64,000 nucleotides of DNA from an uncultured Alcanivorax sp. (GCF_947258575.1 NZ_CAMYIV010000005.1:186001-250000), one strand, 5' to 3'. Counted from the first letter of the stretch, positions 51,748 to 61,721 are shown. The notes: a model not told the origin generated them from the sequence alone. Program-made: numbers and translations.

Positions 51748-53715
51748 TTAGAGTGCGCTGGCCGGCACCAACGGAATATTCACCCGTGACGGCATGGCCG
51801 GGGTGCTGTAGACGGTCATGGCGCCCAGCAGGCTGGTGAGCAGATCCGGGATCGGGCTCAGGCCGTGGGGCAGGTCGCTGGTGCCCACGCTGATACGCAG
51901 TTTTTCCCCGGCCTTGATCCGGGCGCTGGTGGGGAACACTTCCACATCGGCCCGGAACGGTTGCAGGGGCGTGATGGTCTTTTGCGACGCTTCGGTGAAC
52001 GGGTGCCAGGGTTGAACCAGTTTGCCGTTCATAAAGCGCGATTTGCTGGCATCGAAGGCACTCATGGACGCCATCTGAATGCCGTGGGTCAGCGGCCGGG
52101 CAATGCCGTTTTCACCCACCACGCTCACTCTGACGGTGACGTTGGTATCCAGGGCGGTGGTGGAGGCCCAGATCTGCCCGGTGATCGGCCCGTTGATAAC
52201 CATGTCTTCTTCCAGCGGCTCGCTGGTGTACACCGCCTCCAGCAAATTCACCACATTGTCCTGGGCCGAGCAGGGCGGCAGGATCAGGCCGAGCACGCCG
52301 GCGGTCCACTGGCTGGCACTGGCGGAGCACAGGCCATTCACCGGGGTCTGCAGCAGGCTGGTCTGCTTGTTGGTGACGGGGGCGCTCGGTGAAATACTGC
52401 CGAACAGCGGGGCGCCGGGCTGGCCGTGGAGGAAAAAGGTTTCTGCTTTTGCCTCAGGGTGCGGCCAGTCGGCGGCGGTCACATAGCGCTCCTCGCCGGT
52501 GTAGTACTGGGTGACAGGCGGGTAATCGCCGGCACCGCTGTCCATGCCTTTCAGGTACTGATCAAACCAGGCGAGACGAATATTCGACAGCGCCGGCACC
52601 CCGTCGGCGGGCAGTCCGGCGCCGGAAGAGCCGTCCAGATGTTCCCAGGGGCCAATCAGCAGCTTGGCGGTGGTGTGATCTTTCAGGCCCTCGTAAATCA
52701 AGGGCTCGCCGCGCTGAAAAATATCGTTGAGCCCGCCCACCACAAAGGTCGGTGCGGTGATCTTGTCGATCTGCTCCAGCGGTGAGCGGATACGCCAGAA
52801 TTCAGTGTCGTATTTGTTTTCATCGCCGATCAGGGCGCCAGCCACTACCGGCACCTGGAATTCTGTCAGGGCGCCCTGCAGGTGTTGCAGTGTGGTGTTG
52901 AGGTAATACCCCGGTTCATTGTTATCCAGCCCGGCCGGGGTGGGGATGAGACCGAGGCCGGTGACCAGGGTGACCCACAGGGGAATAAAGCCCGCATTGA
53001 TCTGGCCGCCGCTGAAGACGATATCCCGGTAGGCATCACCCATGGGCACAATGGCAAAAATGGCTTTCACCGCCGGGTCTTCCTGAGCGCCGGCGAGCAG
53101 GCCGGTAATGCCCATATAGGAGGCGCCGTTCATGCCGATGCTGCCGTTGCTCCAGGGCTGGGTCTTGATGTGGTTCAGCAGTTCGCCGATGTCATCCTGA
53201 TCTATCTGGCTGAACGCCTGCCAGCTGCCTTCCGAGGCACCGGTGCCGCGCAGATCGACGATGATGTAGGCGTAGCCCCGTTTCACCAGCGCCGGGTCGG
53301 CGGCACCGATAGCGCCGAGCGCCTGGTTATAGCCGGTAAAGGTGGCGATCACCGGAAACTGGCCGTCGATGGCATTGCCGTTTTCATCCGCTGGCAGGGT
53401 CACGGTGGCGGCCAGGCGAATGCCGTCGCGCATGGTGATCAGCTGCTGGGGCAGGTCGACGGTGTTCGGGTACTGCTCGTCGCGTTGATAGGGTTCACCC
53501 CAGCTCAGGTTCCGCGGCGCTGGATCTTCCGCCGACCCGCTGCCGTCCCCGTTGCTGCCATTGGTATCGTTACCGGCGTTGGCTTCCGGGGTGTTGCTGT
53601 TGTTGGAGACGGTGGCCGCACTGCCTCCTCCGCCGCCACAACCGGTCAAGGGCAATGCGATGCAAAGCAGGGAGGCCAGGAGCCATGGCCCGGGCCGCAG
53701 AAAGGATGAAGGCAT
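51748..53715 (-). CDS. CocE/NonD-family hydrolase, lipoprotein
   Basis: The 655-residue protein has a lipobox (LPLTGC) followed by a Gly/Ser/Asn linker. The alpha/beta-hydrolase core has nucleophile Ser in GMNGASYMGITG, Asp in VGGLNDIFQRG and His in GPWEHLDGS. A C-terminal jelly-roll domain (PXPDC-like) follows. The family includes X-Pro dipeptidyl-peptidase and cocaine esterase; substrate not known. It is probably on the cell surface or in the periplasm. Confidence 0.85.
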   Translation of the reverse strand: MPSSFLRPGPWLLASLLCIALPLTGCGGGGGSAATVSNNSNTPEANAGNDTNGSNGDGSGSAEDPAPRNLSWGEPYQRDEQYPNTVDLPQQLITMRDGIRLAATVTLPADENGNAIDGQFPVIATFTGYNQALGAIGAADPALVKRGYAYIIVDLRGTGASEGSWQAFSQIDQDDIGELLNHIKTQPWSNGSIGMNGASYMGITGLLAGAQEDPAVKAIFAIVPMGDAYRDIVFSGGQINAGFIPLWVTLVTGLGLIPTPAGLDNNEPGYYLNTTLQHLQGALTEFQVPVVAGALIGDENKYDTEFWRIRSPLEQIDKITAPTFVVGGLNDIFQRGEPLIYEGLKDHTTAKLLIGPWEHLDGSSGAGLPADGVPALSNIRLAWFDQYLKGMDSGAGDYPPVTQYYTGEERYVTAADWPHPEAKAETFFLHGQPGAPLFGSISPSAPVTNKQTSLLQTPVNGLCSASASQWTAGVLGLILPPCSAQDNVVNLLEAVYTSEPLEEDMVINGPITGQIWASTTALDTNVTVRVSVVGENGIARPLTHGIQMASMSAFDASKSRFMNGKLVQPWHPFTEASQKTITPLQPFRADVEVFPTSARIKAGEKLRISVGTSDLPHGLSPIPDLLTSLLGAMTVYSTPAMPSRVNIPLVPASAL

Positions 53716-53866
53716 GGTGCTATCCCCGAATTGTTATACATGTTTTAGCCTATGAGGATAGAAGCGGAACCGGGACGGGTCTGTTGGTACACTGGTACAA
53801 GAAAGTGAATGAGCCGGCGGGTTTTGTGTCGGACTGTAAGGCCCCGGCAGGCGCCGGGGCGGTGTA

Positions 53867-54988
53867 TCAGAGAGAGGGTTTGACGCGCAGCAGGGCGCCA
53901 TTGCTGCTGTCGGTGAGCAGGTAAAGATAGCCATCCGGGCCCTGGCGAACATCACGGATGCGATCGCCCCTTTCTTCCAGCAGGCGGACTTCCGACAGCG
54001 GTTTGCGGCCATCAAAGGCCACCTTGTTCAGATGGGTCAGCTTCAGGGCGCCATGGACGGTATCGCCCTGCCAGTCCGGGTAGCGATCGCTGGTCACGAA
54101 GGCCATGCCGGAGGGAGCGATGGACGGGGTCCAGTGGAGCAGCGGCTGGGCCAGGCCTTCCTGCTTGGTGTCACCGATGCCGGGGCCATAATACTCCCGG
54201 CCATAGGTAATCTCCGGCCAGCCATAATTCACGCCGGCTTCCACAGCGTTGATTTCGTCCCCGCCGCGGGGGCCGTGCTCATTGAGCCAGGGTTTGCCGG
54301 TGTCGGGATGCAAGGCCAGCCCCTGTGGGTTGCGGTGGCCCCAACTCCAGATGGCCGCTGCTTTGCCAGACTGACCGGCCAGCGGATTGTCATCGGGAAT
54401 GCGGCCATCGTCGTGCAGACGCAGCACGCTGCCGGCCGGGTCTGTGGTGTCTTGGGCGCGCTCGCGCTCCCCCCGGTCGCCCACGGTGACAAACAGGTAG
54501 CCGTCGTTATCAAAGAGGATGCGGCCGCCGAAGTGTTTGGCGGTGTTGGTGCAGGCTTTTTCCGCCACGTAGATATCGCGAAAGTCTTTCAGGGCGCCAT
54601 CCCGGTAAGTGCCGTAGCCCACCGCCGTGGTGCCGCCATTGTCGCCACAGGGTTTGGCATAGCTCAGGTAAAGGCGCTGGTTGTCGGCGAAATCCGGGTG
54701 TGGCATTACATCGAATAGCCCGCCCTGGCCACTGGCCACCACCTCTGGTACCCCGCTGACCGGATCTTCCTGCAGGCTGCCATTCACCAGTCGGCGCAGG
54801 GTGCCGCGCCGTTCAGTGATCAACCATTCGTTGCCGGGCAGAAACGTCAGGGACCAGGGGTGGTGCAGGCCGTCGGTGAGTGTTGTAGCGGTAACGGTGT
54901 CATTGCTTTGCGGCGCCAGGGTGGCGGCGTTGTCGGCACAGGCGCACAGGCTCAGGGCCGTGAGTGTGACGGTGATCAGTGATCGCAT
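53867..54988 (-). CDS. PQQ-dependent sugar dehydrogenase-like protein (YliI/Asd type)
   Basis: This 373-residue exported protein begins MRSLITVTLTALSLCAC, with a signal peptide and a possible lipobox. The body is a six-bladed beta-propeller (HHPWSLTFLPGNEWLITERR, WSWGHRNPQGLALHPDTG, WLNEHGPRGGDEIN, GVNYGWPEITYG) matching soluble aldose dehydrogenases that use PQQ. The start was set where AAGGGAGCTCCTC precedes ATG; an upstream ATG at 55021 lacks a good site. PQQ synthesis genes are not present here. Confidence 0.85.
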   Translation of the reverse strand: MRSLITVTLTALSLCACADNAATLAPQSNDTVTATTLTDGLHHPWSLTFLPGNEWLITERRGTLRRLVNGSLQEDPVSGVPEVVASGQGGLFDVMPHPDFADNQRLYLSYAKPCGDNGGTTAVGYGTYRDGALKDFRDIYVAEKACTNTAKHFGGRILFDNDGYLFVTVGDRGERERAQDTTDPAGSVLRLHDDGRIPDDNPLAGQSGKAAAIWSWGHRNPQGLALHPDTGKPWLNEHGPRGGDEINAVEAGVNYGWPEITYGREYYGPGIGDTKQEGLAQPLLHWTPSIAPSGMAFVTSDRYPDWQGDTVHGALKLTHLNKVAFDGRKPLSEVRLLEERGDRIRDVRQGPDGYLYLLTDSSNGALLRVKPSL

Positions 54989-55054
54989 GAGGAGCTCCCT
55001 TGTTCGGACTGGCTTGAGCATGCCATGCCCGGCGTGAAGGGTGAACCATCGTCA

Positions 55055-55312
55055 CTAACGCTGGCGTTTTCGATTCACCGCCCAGGCCAGGGCAACAGGA
55101 ACCAGAAATACCACAAAGAAAATAGGCAGTTCGGCCATAAAGGAATAACCGGCATGGACAATGCCCACGGTCATGTTGATGGCCGAGGCGATAAACCAGA
55201 ACAGGGTGAAGACGGCGAGCAGATGGTGTCGCAGCCAGGGGATGGAGCGGCCGATTAGCGCCAGTATGGCGAACAGCAAAAGACCACCGAGAATGACGAT
55301 AAGCGTATGCAT
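55055..55312 (-). CDS. Small membrane protein, unknown
   Basis: This 85-residue product has two or three hydrophobic helices (LIVILGGLLLFAILALIG; LFWFIASAINMTVGIVHAGY; LPIFFVVFLVPVALAWAV) and a basic C-terminus. No family recognised. It lies between the sugar dehydrogenase and SDR genes on the same strand. Confidence 0.65.
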   Translation of the reverse strand: MHTLIVILGGLLLFAILALIGRSIPWLRHHLLAVFTLFWFIASAINMTVGIVHAGYSFMAELPIFFVVFLVPVALAWAVNRKRQR

Positions 55313-55366
55313 GTGCGGCTCCCAGTGAGATGGGCGGCAGGCACGGTACGTGCCTGCCTGTTGGCG

Positions 55367-56122
55367 CTAACGGGTAGTGTAACCGCCGTTGGCAAAGATT
55401 GTCTGGCCGGTGATCCACCAACCCTCGGTGGCCAGGAATTTGATGATGGGGGAGATGTCCTCGATTTTGGTCAGGTCCCCGTTCATGGCCTGGGACTTGT
55501 GGAAGGCCACCCGTTCCGGGGTTTCCTGGCCGTAGAAGAAGGGCGTGTCCATGGGGCCGGGGGCCACGGCGGAAACCGAGATGCCGCGACCTCCGAATTC
55601 CTTGGCGGCTGCACGGGTGAAGTGCTCTACCGGTGATTTGCCGCCGGCATAGGTGGAATAGCCATCGGTAAAGGCAGCCAGCAGAGAGGTGAGCACGGTG
55701 ACGATCTTGCCGTTGTCGTTCAGGTGTTTGCCCGCTTCCTTGATGAAGAAGTAGGCGGATTTGGCGTTGATATCGAACATGGAGTCGTATTCATCTTCAC
55801 TGGTCTCCATGATCGGTTTGCGCAACACCTTGCCCACGGTATTGATGGCGATATCGATGCCGCCGAATTTGTCCTTGGCTTCCTGGAAAAGCGCTTCCAC
55901 ATTGGCAGGCCGGGTCAGGTCGCCCTGAGTCATGTAGGCCTCGCCGCCCAGGTCTTGCACTGCCTTGACCGTGTCTTGCGCATCGGCGCGGCTGGCATCG
56001 CTGTTGTAGTGCACCACCACTTTGGCGCCTTCGCGGCCGACTTCCCGGCTCAACAGGCCGCCCAGGTTCTTGGCGCCGCCGGCAATCAGTACCACCTTGT
56101 CCTTGAATCCGTAGTCCGTCAT
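55367..56122 (-). CDS. SDR-family oxidoreductase
   Basis: This 251-residue Rossmann-fold protein has the cofactor-binding AGGAKNLGGLLSREVG, the INTVGKVLRK segment and catalytic Tyr-Lys in YSTYAGGKSPVEHFTRAA. It uses NAD(P)H on an unknown substrate. It is encoded divergently from the LysR regulator, which is likely to control it. Confidence 0.85.
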   Translation of the reverse strand: MTDYGFKDKVVLIAGGAKNLGGLLSREVGREGAKVVVHYNSDASRADAQDTVKAVQDLGGEAYMTQGDLTRPANVEALFQEAKDKFGGIDIAINTVGKVLRKPIMETSEDEYDSMFDINAKSAYFFIKEAGKHLNDNGKIVTVLTSLLAAFTDGYSTYAGGKSPVEHFTRAAAKEFGGRGISVSAVAPGPMDTPFFYGQETPERVAFHKSQAMNGDLTKIEDISPIIKFLATEGWWITGQTIFANGGYTTR

Positions 56123-56232
56123 CAGTCTTGCTCCAGGTTGTTTGTGGTGGAGCTATTGTCGGCAGGCTTGGCATGGGCATAAACCGGTGTAAGCTGACAG
56201 CACTTGTCGAAAATAACGAACAATGAGAAGCC

Positions 56233-57144
56233 ATGGATCGTCTTGAAAGAATGCATATCTTCGTCCGGGTGGTGGATTGCCTGAGCTTTACCAGGGCCGC
56301 TGAAAGCCTGGAGATACCCCGTTCCACGGTGTCCACAGCGATCAAGGAACTGGAGTCCGAGATGGGCGCGCGTCTGCTGAATCGCACCACCCGGGCTATC
56401 AAGGTCACCGAAGAGGGCCGCTTCCTCTACCGGAAAAGCCAGTCACTGTTGCAGGATTATGAACAGTTGGCAGGGGCGTTTGCCGTCAACGATAGCCGCC
56501 CTCAAGGCAAGCTGCGCATCAATGTGCCCGGGCGCCTGGGACGGCGTGTGCTGGCACCGGCGTTGCCGGATTTCCTGGATCGTTACCCGGATATCGATAT
56601 TCAGATGGGTGTCACCGATCGGGCAGTGGATCTGGTGAGCGAAGGCGTGGATTGTGTGATTCGGGTGGGCGAGCTGGCAGACAGCAACCTGATCGCTCGG
56701 TCGCTGGGAAGCTTGCCGTTGTGTAATTGTGCCAGCCCAGGCTATCTGACCCGTTATGGTCGACCTGACACGCTAAAGGACCTGTCATCCCATCGCATCG
56801 TGGCGTTTGCGTCGTCCATGACGGGCAGGGTGGAAAGCTGGGAATACCGGCAGGGAGACAAGCTGGACAGCCTGGCGCTCCCCGCCCGTGTCACTGTGAA
56901 TACGGCGGAGGGGATGATCGCCTGTGCCCTGGCGGGGCTGGGGATGATCCAGGTGCCGCACTACGATGTGCGCCACCATCTGGATTCCGGTCGGCTGGTC
57001 AGCGTGCTACCTGACACCGTGCCGCACCCCATGCCCATCACCCTGCTGTATCCGCATCGCGAACATATGACCCGGCGTCTGGAGGCCTTTATCGACTGGG
57101 TCATCCCTGTGCTGGAAGACAAGGTGCTGGGCATGGCGCAGTGA
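56233..57144 (+). CDS. LysR-family transcriptional regulator
   Basis: The 303-residue regulator has the N-terminal winged helix (VVDCLSFTRAAESLEIPRST) and a C-terminal effector-binding domain (GKLRINVPGRLGRRVLAPAL). It belongs to the large group of LTTRs next to oxidoreductases. The 110-base gap to the SDR gene should contain its operator, although no T-N11-A site was assigned. Confidence 0.9.
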   Translation: MDRLERMHIFVRVVDCLSFTRAAESLEIPRSTVSTAIKELESEMGARLLNRTTRAIKVTEEGRFLYRKSQSLLQDYEQLAGAFAVNDSRPQGKLRINVPGRLGRRVLAPALPDFLDRYPDIDIQMGVTDRAVDLVSEGVDCVIRVGELADSNLIARSLGSLPLCNCASPGYLTRYGRPDTLKDLSSHRIVAFASSMTGRVESWEYRQGDKLDSLALPARVTVNTAEGMIACALAGLGMIQVPHYDVRHHLDSGRLVSVLPDTVPHPMPITLLYPHREHMTRRLEAFIDWVIPVLEDKVLGMAQ

Positions 57145-57188
57145 GTCTCGGCGCCGCCTGGGATTTCTGCTGTTTGTTGTCTTGCCGG

Positions 57189-58379
57189 TTACGGCAGAAT
57201 GCCGATACGAGTAAGCACGTCTTTGCCCGGAAAACCGTCGGCGACCAGGTCGTTGGCCTGCTGGTAGCGGGCGATGGCCTTGCGGGTGCCGGGGCCCATC
57301 AGGCCATCTTCTTCGCCGGCATCAAAGCCCTGTTCATTGAGGATCTGTTGCAGACGGGTCACCTGATCCCGGTTGAGGCGCGGTGCCTGTGGTGGCGTTT
57401 TGGACAGGGGGCCGGCGCCGGCAATGCGGTCGGCCAGGCGGCCCACGGTAATGGCGTAGGATTCGGAGCGGTTCCAGCCCATGATCACCCGGAAGTTGTG
57501 ATAGGCCAGAAAGGCGGGGCCTTCATGGCCAGACGGCACGATCACGGCCGCCTCCATGTCCGCGGATGGCAGGGGCTGGCCATTGGGCAATGTCAGCCCC
57601 AGTTCGGCCCAGTCGGCGAGCGCGCGTTTGTTGCTGAAGCCGGTGAGCTGGTAGTCGAAATCCGTTGGCAGGCTGACTTCCCGGCCCCAGCGAGCTTCCC
57701 GTTCCCAGCCCAGGGCTTGCAGAAAGTGCGCGCCGGAGGCCAGAGCGTCGGCGCTGCTGCCCCACAGGTCGCGGCGACCGTCACCGTCGTGATCCTGGGC
57801 GTGTTTGAGAAACACGGCGGGCATGAACTGGGTCTGCCCCATGGCGCCAGCCCAGGAGCCTTTCATCTGTGACGCGCTGACATCGCCGGCCTGCAGAATA
57901 CGCAGGGCATTGAACAGTTCACCCTGGAAATACTCACCGCGCCGGCCTTCGCAGGTCAGCGTGGCCAGGGCGTCGAGGGTAGGGATATTGCCCAGGTAGC
58001 CGCCATAGTTGGTTTCCAGCCCCCAGAAGGCCACCAGGTAATGGCCGGGGATGCCATATTCCCGGGTCAGGGTGTCGAGCAATTGACGATGGCTGCGGTA
58101 TTTTTCGCGACCTTTTTCAATCCGTTGCTCGCTGACGCGCCGGTTGAAGTAGTCGGCAAAGCTGCTGGTGAACTCCGGCTGACTGCGATCCAGTTCCACC
58201 ACCTTTTCATTCAGTTTAGCATCATCCAGATGCTGGCTGATCACCTGGGCAGGCAAGCCGGCTTCCAGCCCCGCCTGGCGCAGTTTGCTGATGCACATGG
58301 CAAAGCTTTCCTGGTCCAGAGCGAGGGCCGGGTGGCTGAAAAACAGGAACAGGGAAATCAATAAAAAGCGGGTGGCCAT
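57189..58379 (-). CDS. MltB-type lytic murein transglycosylase
   Basis: The 396-residue exported protein has a signal peptide, a SLT_2 domain with the catalytic Glu in AFWGLETNYGGYLG and a C-terminal peptidoglycan-binding domain (about 335-395; QQILNEQGFDAGEEDGLMGP). It cleaves glycan strands with 1,6-anhydro-MurNAc formation. The arrangement of SLT_2 plus PG-binding domain is typical of Pseudomonas-like MltB paralogues. Confidence 0.9.
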   Translation of the reverse strand: MATRFLLISLFLFFSHPALALDQESFAMCISKLRQAGLEAGLPAQVISQHLDDAKLNEKVVELDRSQPEFTSSFADYFNRRVSEQRIEKGREKYRSHRQLLDTLTREYGIPGHYLVAFWGLETNYGGYLGNIPTLDALATLTCEGRRGEYFQGELFNALRILQAGDVSASQMKGSWAGAMGQTQFMPAVFLKHAQDHDGDGRRDLWGSSADALASGAHFLQALGWEREARWGREVSLPTDFDYQLTGFSNKRALADWAELGLTLPNGQPLPSADMEAAVIVPSGHEGPAFLAYHNFRVIMGWNRSESYAITVGRLADRIAGAGPLSKTPPQAPRLNRDQVTRLQQILNEQGFDAGEEDGLMGPGTRKAIARYQQANDLVADGFPGKDVLTRIGILP

Positions 58380-58475
58380 GGGGACTCCGAAACCGTGGCA
58401 GGGGCATCAATGACAGGGAGTTTACGACGGCCCCGCCAGGGTTTCATCGGGAGAATTGCAAAATTGCCGGATCGT

Positions 58476-58880
58476 TCAGGGGGTTTCCTGTGGCGCTTCC
58501 CAGTGAATGGTGACGGTTTGCTTGCCCCACTCACGAGCCTCGGCCCTATCCGCCATCAAGATGTCGATTTTGTCGGTCCAGCGTTTGTTCATCTTGTCGA
58601 GCACCACATAGGTACCCATGCCTTCCACTTCCACTTCCGTGCGATGGGTGAGCCCTTTGGGAATCAGGTCGCGGGACACAGCGATGGCTTTCATGCCGGG
58701 TTCCAGCTGGTCGCCCCAGGCGGCAAGACCCACATTGCCTTTCTTGGTTTCAGCTTCGGACAGGGTGTATGCCGTAGCGGTGACTTCCTGGCTGATGGTG
58801 TTGCCGCTGTCGCTACAGGCAGACAAAAACAGGGCCGCCAGGGTGAGGCTGATTATGGAAAACGGTGTTTTTAGTGTCAT
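58476..58880 (-). CDS. 3D-domain lipoprotein
   Basis: The 134-residue product has a lipoprotein signal (LFLSAC) and a C-terminal 3D domain like that of MltA and YuiC-type enzymes: VTATAYTLSEAE, KGLTHRTEVEVEGMGTYVV and the Asp cluster in WTDKIDILMADRAEA. Such domains bind or cut peptidoglycan. The start at 58880 follows AGGGGATCTC; a longer frame upstream is unlikely. It is next to the transglycosylase gene. Confidence 0.75.
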   Translation of the reverse strand: MTLKTPFSIISLTLAALFLSACSDSGNTISQEVTATAYTLSEAETKKGNVGLAAWGDQLEPGMKAIAVSRDLIPKGLTHRTEVEVEGMGTYVVLDKMNKRWTDKIDILMADRAEAREWGKQTVTIHWEAPQETP

Positions 58881-58957
58881 GAGATCCCCTTCTTTGAATG
58901 ACACCTTACCGTGGCAATCTGACCGTGAAGGGGGCATGAACCCGGTGGGCTGCTGAT

Positions 58958-59866
58958 TCAGCCAGGCGTTTCGTGAATTTCCCGGCGAACCCTTACCGCG
59001 GAGGAGCGGGCACGGATAACCCGCCCCCGGGCTTCACTGTGAGCGCGGCTGAAGGCGGCGCCGAGTAGCAGGATCATGGAGGAGTAGTACACCCACATGA
59101 GCAGAATCACCAGCGAGCCGGCGGCCCCGTAAGTGGAAGCGGTGGCCGTGTGTGACAGGTAAAAGCCAATCAGGGCGCGGCCAATGGCAAACAGTATGGC
59201 GGTGATCAGAGCGGCGGGGGCTACGTCTTTCCAGCTCAGCACCACGTCGGGAAGCAGGCGAAAAATCATGCCGAACAAGAGCGCGATGACGATGATGGAG
59301 ACCAGCACTTCCAGTGCCAGGGCGATGCCACCATGGAAGGGGATCCAGTTTTCCGCGTAGACCAGCAGGGTTTGTACTGCCACGTTCAGCAGCAGGGAGA
59401 CCAGTAGCACAAAGCCCAGTGATACCACCACGGTCAGCGACAACAGGCGGCTTTTGATGAGTGCGACCACGGTATTGCGTGACGGACGTGGCACCACTTC
59501 CCAGATGGCATTCATGGAGCGCTGCATCTGGGCGAAGACCGTGGTGGCGCCGATAATCATGACCGCCAGGCTAAGCAGTCCGGCCAGAATTCCTTGACTG
59601 GGGGCGCGGGTATTCATGATGGCATTGCGAATTTCTTCGGTGGCGGCGGGCCCCACCGTCGCTTCCAGCTGGCCAAGAATTTCCGCCATGGCGGCTTCGC
59701 TGCTCATCACCAGTGAGATTACCTTCACGGCGAGGATGATGACCGGGGCAATGGAGAAAAGCGTAAAGAACGCCAACGACCCGGCGTAGCTGGCGGCATT
59801 ACCTTCCAGCCACAGGCGTATGGTGTTCTTGAGAATGCCGAACCAGTAGAGAAAGGTATCTTTCAT
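58958..59866 (-). CDS. YihY/BrkB-family inner-membrane protein
   Basis: The 302-residue protein has six helices and the family segments GNAASYAGSLAFFTLFSIAP and GLLSLAVMIIGATTVFAQMQ, once wrongly called ribonuclease BN. Function is still unclear; BrkB is linked to serum resistance. It is a single-gene unit. Confidence 0.9.
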   Translation of the reverse strand: MKDTFLYWFGILKNTIRLWLEGNAASYAGSLAFFTLFSIAPVIILAVKVISLVMSSEAAMAEILGQLEATVGPAATEEIRNAIMNTRAPSQGILAGLLSLAVMIIGATTVFAQMQRSMNAIWEVVPRPSRNTVVALIKSRLLSLTVVVSLGFVLLVSLLLNVAVQTLLVYAENWIPFHGGIALALEVLVSIIVIALLFGMIFRLLPDVVLSWKDVAPAALITAILFAIGRALIGFYLSHTATASTYGAAGSLVILLMWVYYSSMILLLGAAFSRAHSEARGRVIRARSSAVRVRREIHETPG

Positions 59867-59910
59867 CGTTGCCTGTCATCAGCGAGTGTTCAGGCAGTGT
59901 AGCGGGGGGG

Positions 59911-60047
59911 AGTTGCAAGTTGAAAGTTTAAAGTTGCAACGCGCGGGGATGTGGCGTTGCCAAACGGGCGGTCCGGGTGCCCCGCGCAAGGAGGCAGGGT
60001 GCGGGCAAGGCTGTTCCGTTTTGCTTGAGCCTTGCGACTTGCAACTG
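59911..60047. repeat. Inverted repeat, AAGTTGAAAGTT family, third copy
   Basis: Left arm AGTTGCAAGTTGAAAGTTTA... (59911-59945) and a shorter right arm CCTTGCGACTTGCAACTG (60030-60047). It sits directly before a TGTAGGAG-family element. Confidence 0.65.
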
Positions 60048-60059
60048 AGATCAACGCAG

Positions 60060-60140
60060 CTGTAGGAGCGGCGCTTGAGCCGCGAAATACTTGGGAAAGC
60101 GTATCGCAAGCAATTCGCGGCTCAAGCGCCGCTCCTACAG
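60060..60140. repeat. Perfect inverted repeat, TGTAGGAG family
   Basis: Two perfect 27-base arms (60060-60086 and 60114-60140; CTGTAGGAGCGGCGCTTGAG...) separated by 27 bases. It lies between the convergent-side ends of yihY and ndh and may double as a terminator. Confidence 0.85.
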
Positions 60141-60158
60141 GTGGTGCGTCGTGTTGCC

Positions 60159-61451
60159 TTAATGCAGTTTCAGTCTCGGCCGCACCAGCTTGTTGAAGCG
60201 GCCGGCGATCAGCAGCATGATCGTGCGCGGCCAGCCGTACAGGGCGGCCTGATGCATGCGATACAGACTGATGTACATCATCCGTGCCAGCCAGCCTTCC
60301 ACGAAGAAGTTGCCGCCCTTCAGGTTGCCCATCAGCATGCCCACCGAGCTGTAGTTGGACAGCGATACCAGCGAGCCATGGTCCTTGTACTGGAACGGCC
60401 GCGGTTCACGTTGCATGATCAGCTGCTGCAGGCTACGAGCGGTGTGCTGGGCCATCTGCTGGGCAGACTGGGCCCGCGGCGGGATGGGCCGCTCTTCGCC
60501 TTCCGGGATCAGGAAAGCGGCATCGCCGATGATGAAGATGTTTTTGTGGCCCTTGGCCTGCAGGGTCGGCTCCACTTCCACCTGGTTGATGCGGTTGGTG
60601 GTCAGGCCGTCGATCTGACCCAGCCAGTCCGGGCACTTCACCCCGGCCGCCCACACCAGCAGGTCGGCATTGATGGGATCGCCTTCCTTGGGTACCAGGG
60701 CTTGCGGGGTGGCTTCGGCCACCATGACACCGGTGCGCACCTTCACGCCGAGATCCTCCAGCCGCTTGGTGGCGGTAGCGGAAACCCGTTCGCTGAGTAC
60801 CGGGAGGATGCGCGGGGCGGCTTCGATCACGTCCACCTGCAGGTGTTTGCGATCCAGCTTTTCGTGGCCGTAGAAGTTGAGCATGGATACCGCATGGTGC
60901 AGTTCCGCTGCCAGCTCCACGCCGGTGGCGCCGCCGCCGACGATGGCCACGGAGACCGGCTTGCCTTCGTAGTTGGCGTGCAGGCAGGCGTTCAGGAAGC
61001 GCTCGCGAAAGCGTTCCGCCTGGGCGCGGCTGTCCATGAACAGGCAGTTTTCACGAACCCCGGGGGTGCCGAAATCGTTGCTCTGGCTGCCGGTGGCCAG
61101 CACCAGGTAATCGTAGGGCAGTTGCCGTTCCGGTAGCACTTCCGAGCCGTGGTTGTCATGGAGTGGCGCCAGCGTCAGGGTCTGGTCCTCCACGTTTACC
61201 TGGGTCATGGTGCCCGGCTCAAAGCGGTAATGGTTCAGCTGGGCGTGAGCGCGGTAGTCCACCGCATCCAGGTCCGCGTCGATGGCGCCGGTGGCCACTT
61301 CATGAAAGCGCGGTTTCCACACATGGATGCTGGAGGAATCCACCAGGGTCACGTCTGCGTGGCCGTATTTGCCAAGCTTGCGACCCAGGCGGGTCACCAG
61401 CGGCAAGCCGCCGGCACCACCGCCGACAACAACAATTCTGGGTTTGCTCAT
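60159..61451 (-). CDS. ndh: Type II NADH dehydrogenase
   Basis: This 430-residue flavoprotein has the FAD-binding IVVVGGGAGGLPLVTRLG, the NAD-binding VAIVGGGATGVELAAELHH and the second FAD motif IIGDAAFLIP. The C-terminal region is amphipathic and basic, for membrane attachment. NDH-2 passes electrons from NADH to quinone without pumping protons. The start was put at ATG after AGGAGCCCCA; longer frames upstream are unlikely. Confidence 0.9.
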   Translation of the reverse strand: MSKPRIVVVGGGAGGLPLVTRLGRKLGKYGHADVTLVDSSSIHVWKPRFHEVATGAIDADLDAVDYRAHAQLNHYRFEPGTMTQVNVEDQTLTLAPLHDNHGSEVLPERQLPYDYLVLATGSQSNDFGTPGVRENCLFMDSRAQAERFRERFLNACLHANYEGKPVSVAIVGGGATGVELAAELHHAVSMLNFYGHEKLDRKHLQVDVIEAAPRILPVLSERVSATATKRLEDLGVKVRTGVMVAEATPQALVPKEGDPINADLLVWAAGVKCPDWLGQIDGLTTNRINQVEVEPTLQAKGHKNIFIIGDAAFLIPEGEERPIPPRAQSAQQMAQHTARSLQQLIMQREPRPFQYKDHGSLVSLSNYSSVGMLMGNLKGGNFFVEGWLARMMYISLYRMHQAALYGWPRTIMLLIAGRFNKLVRPRLKLH

Positions 61452-61529
61452 TGGGGCTCCTGTCGGGCTAACCCTCATGGGTTGCCAGTCAATCATATCC
61501 ACCTTGGCGGTGAACAGGTCCGGGTTAAA

Positions 61530-61560
61530 GGAGCCTCTGAATAACGCCTGGCGTACTCAG
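61530..61560. repeat. Single end of the MITE-like element
   Basis: GGAGCCTCTGAATAAC (61530-61545), followed by GCCTGGCGTACTCAG, matches the left end of the element at 41388-41673 (GGAGCCTCTGAATAACTCCT...GTACTCAG). No matching right end was seen. The remaining gap to the pckA terminator holds no gene. Confidence 0.6.
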
Positions 61561-61721
61561 TGGCTCATCAATGAGGCAGAGCCCTTGTGGGGCAGGGAGC
61601 GATGACGGCTGTCATCATTCCGGAGGTGCAGTCTAGCGTGTGTGGTAAACAAGTCCAGACCAGGTGTTTCCTTTTTGCCTTCCCGGGCGGGCGGGTCTGC
61701 CCGCCGGGCGGCAATGAAAAA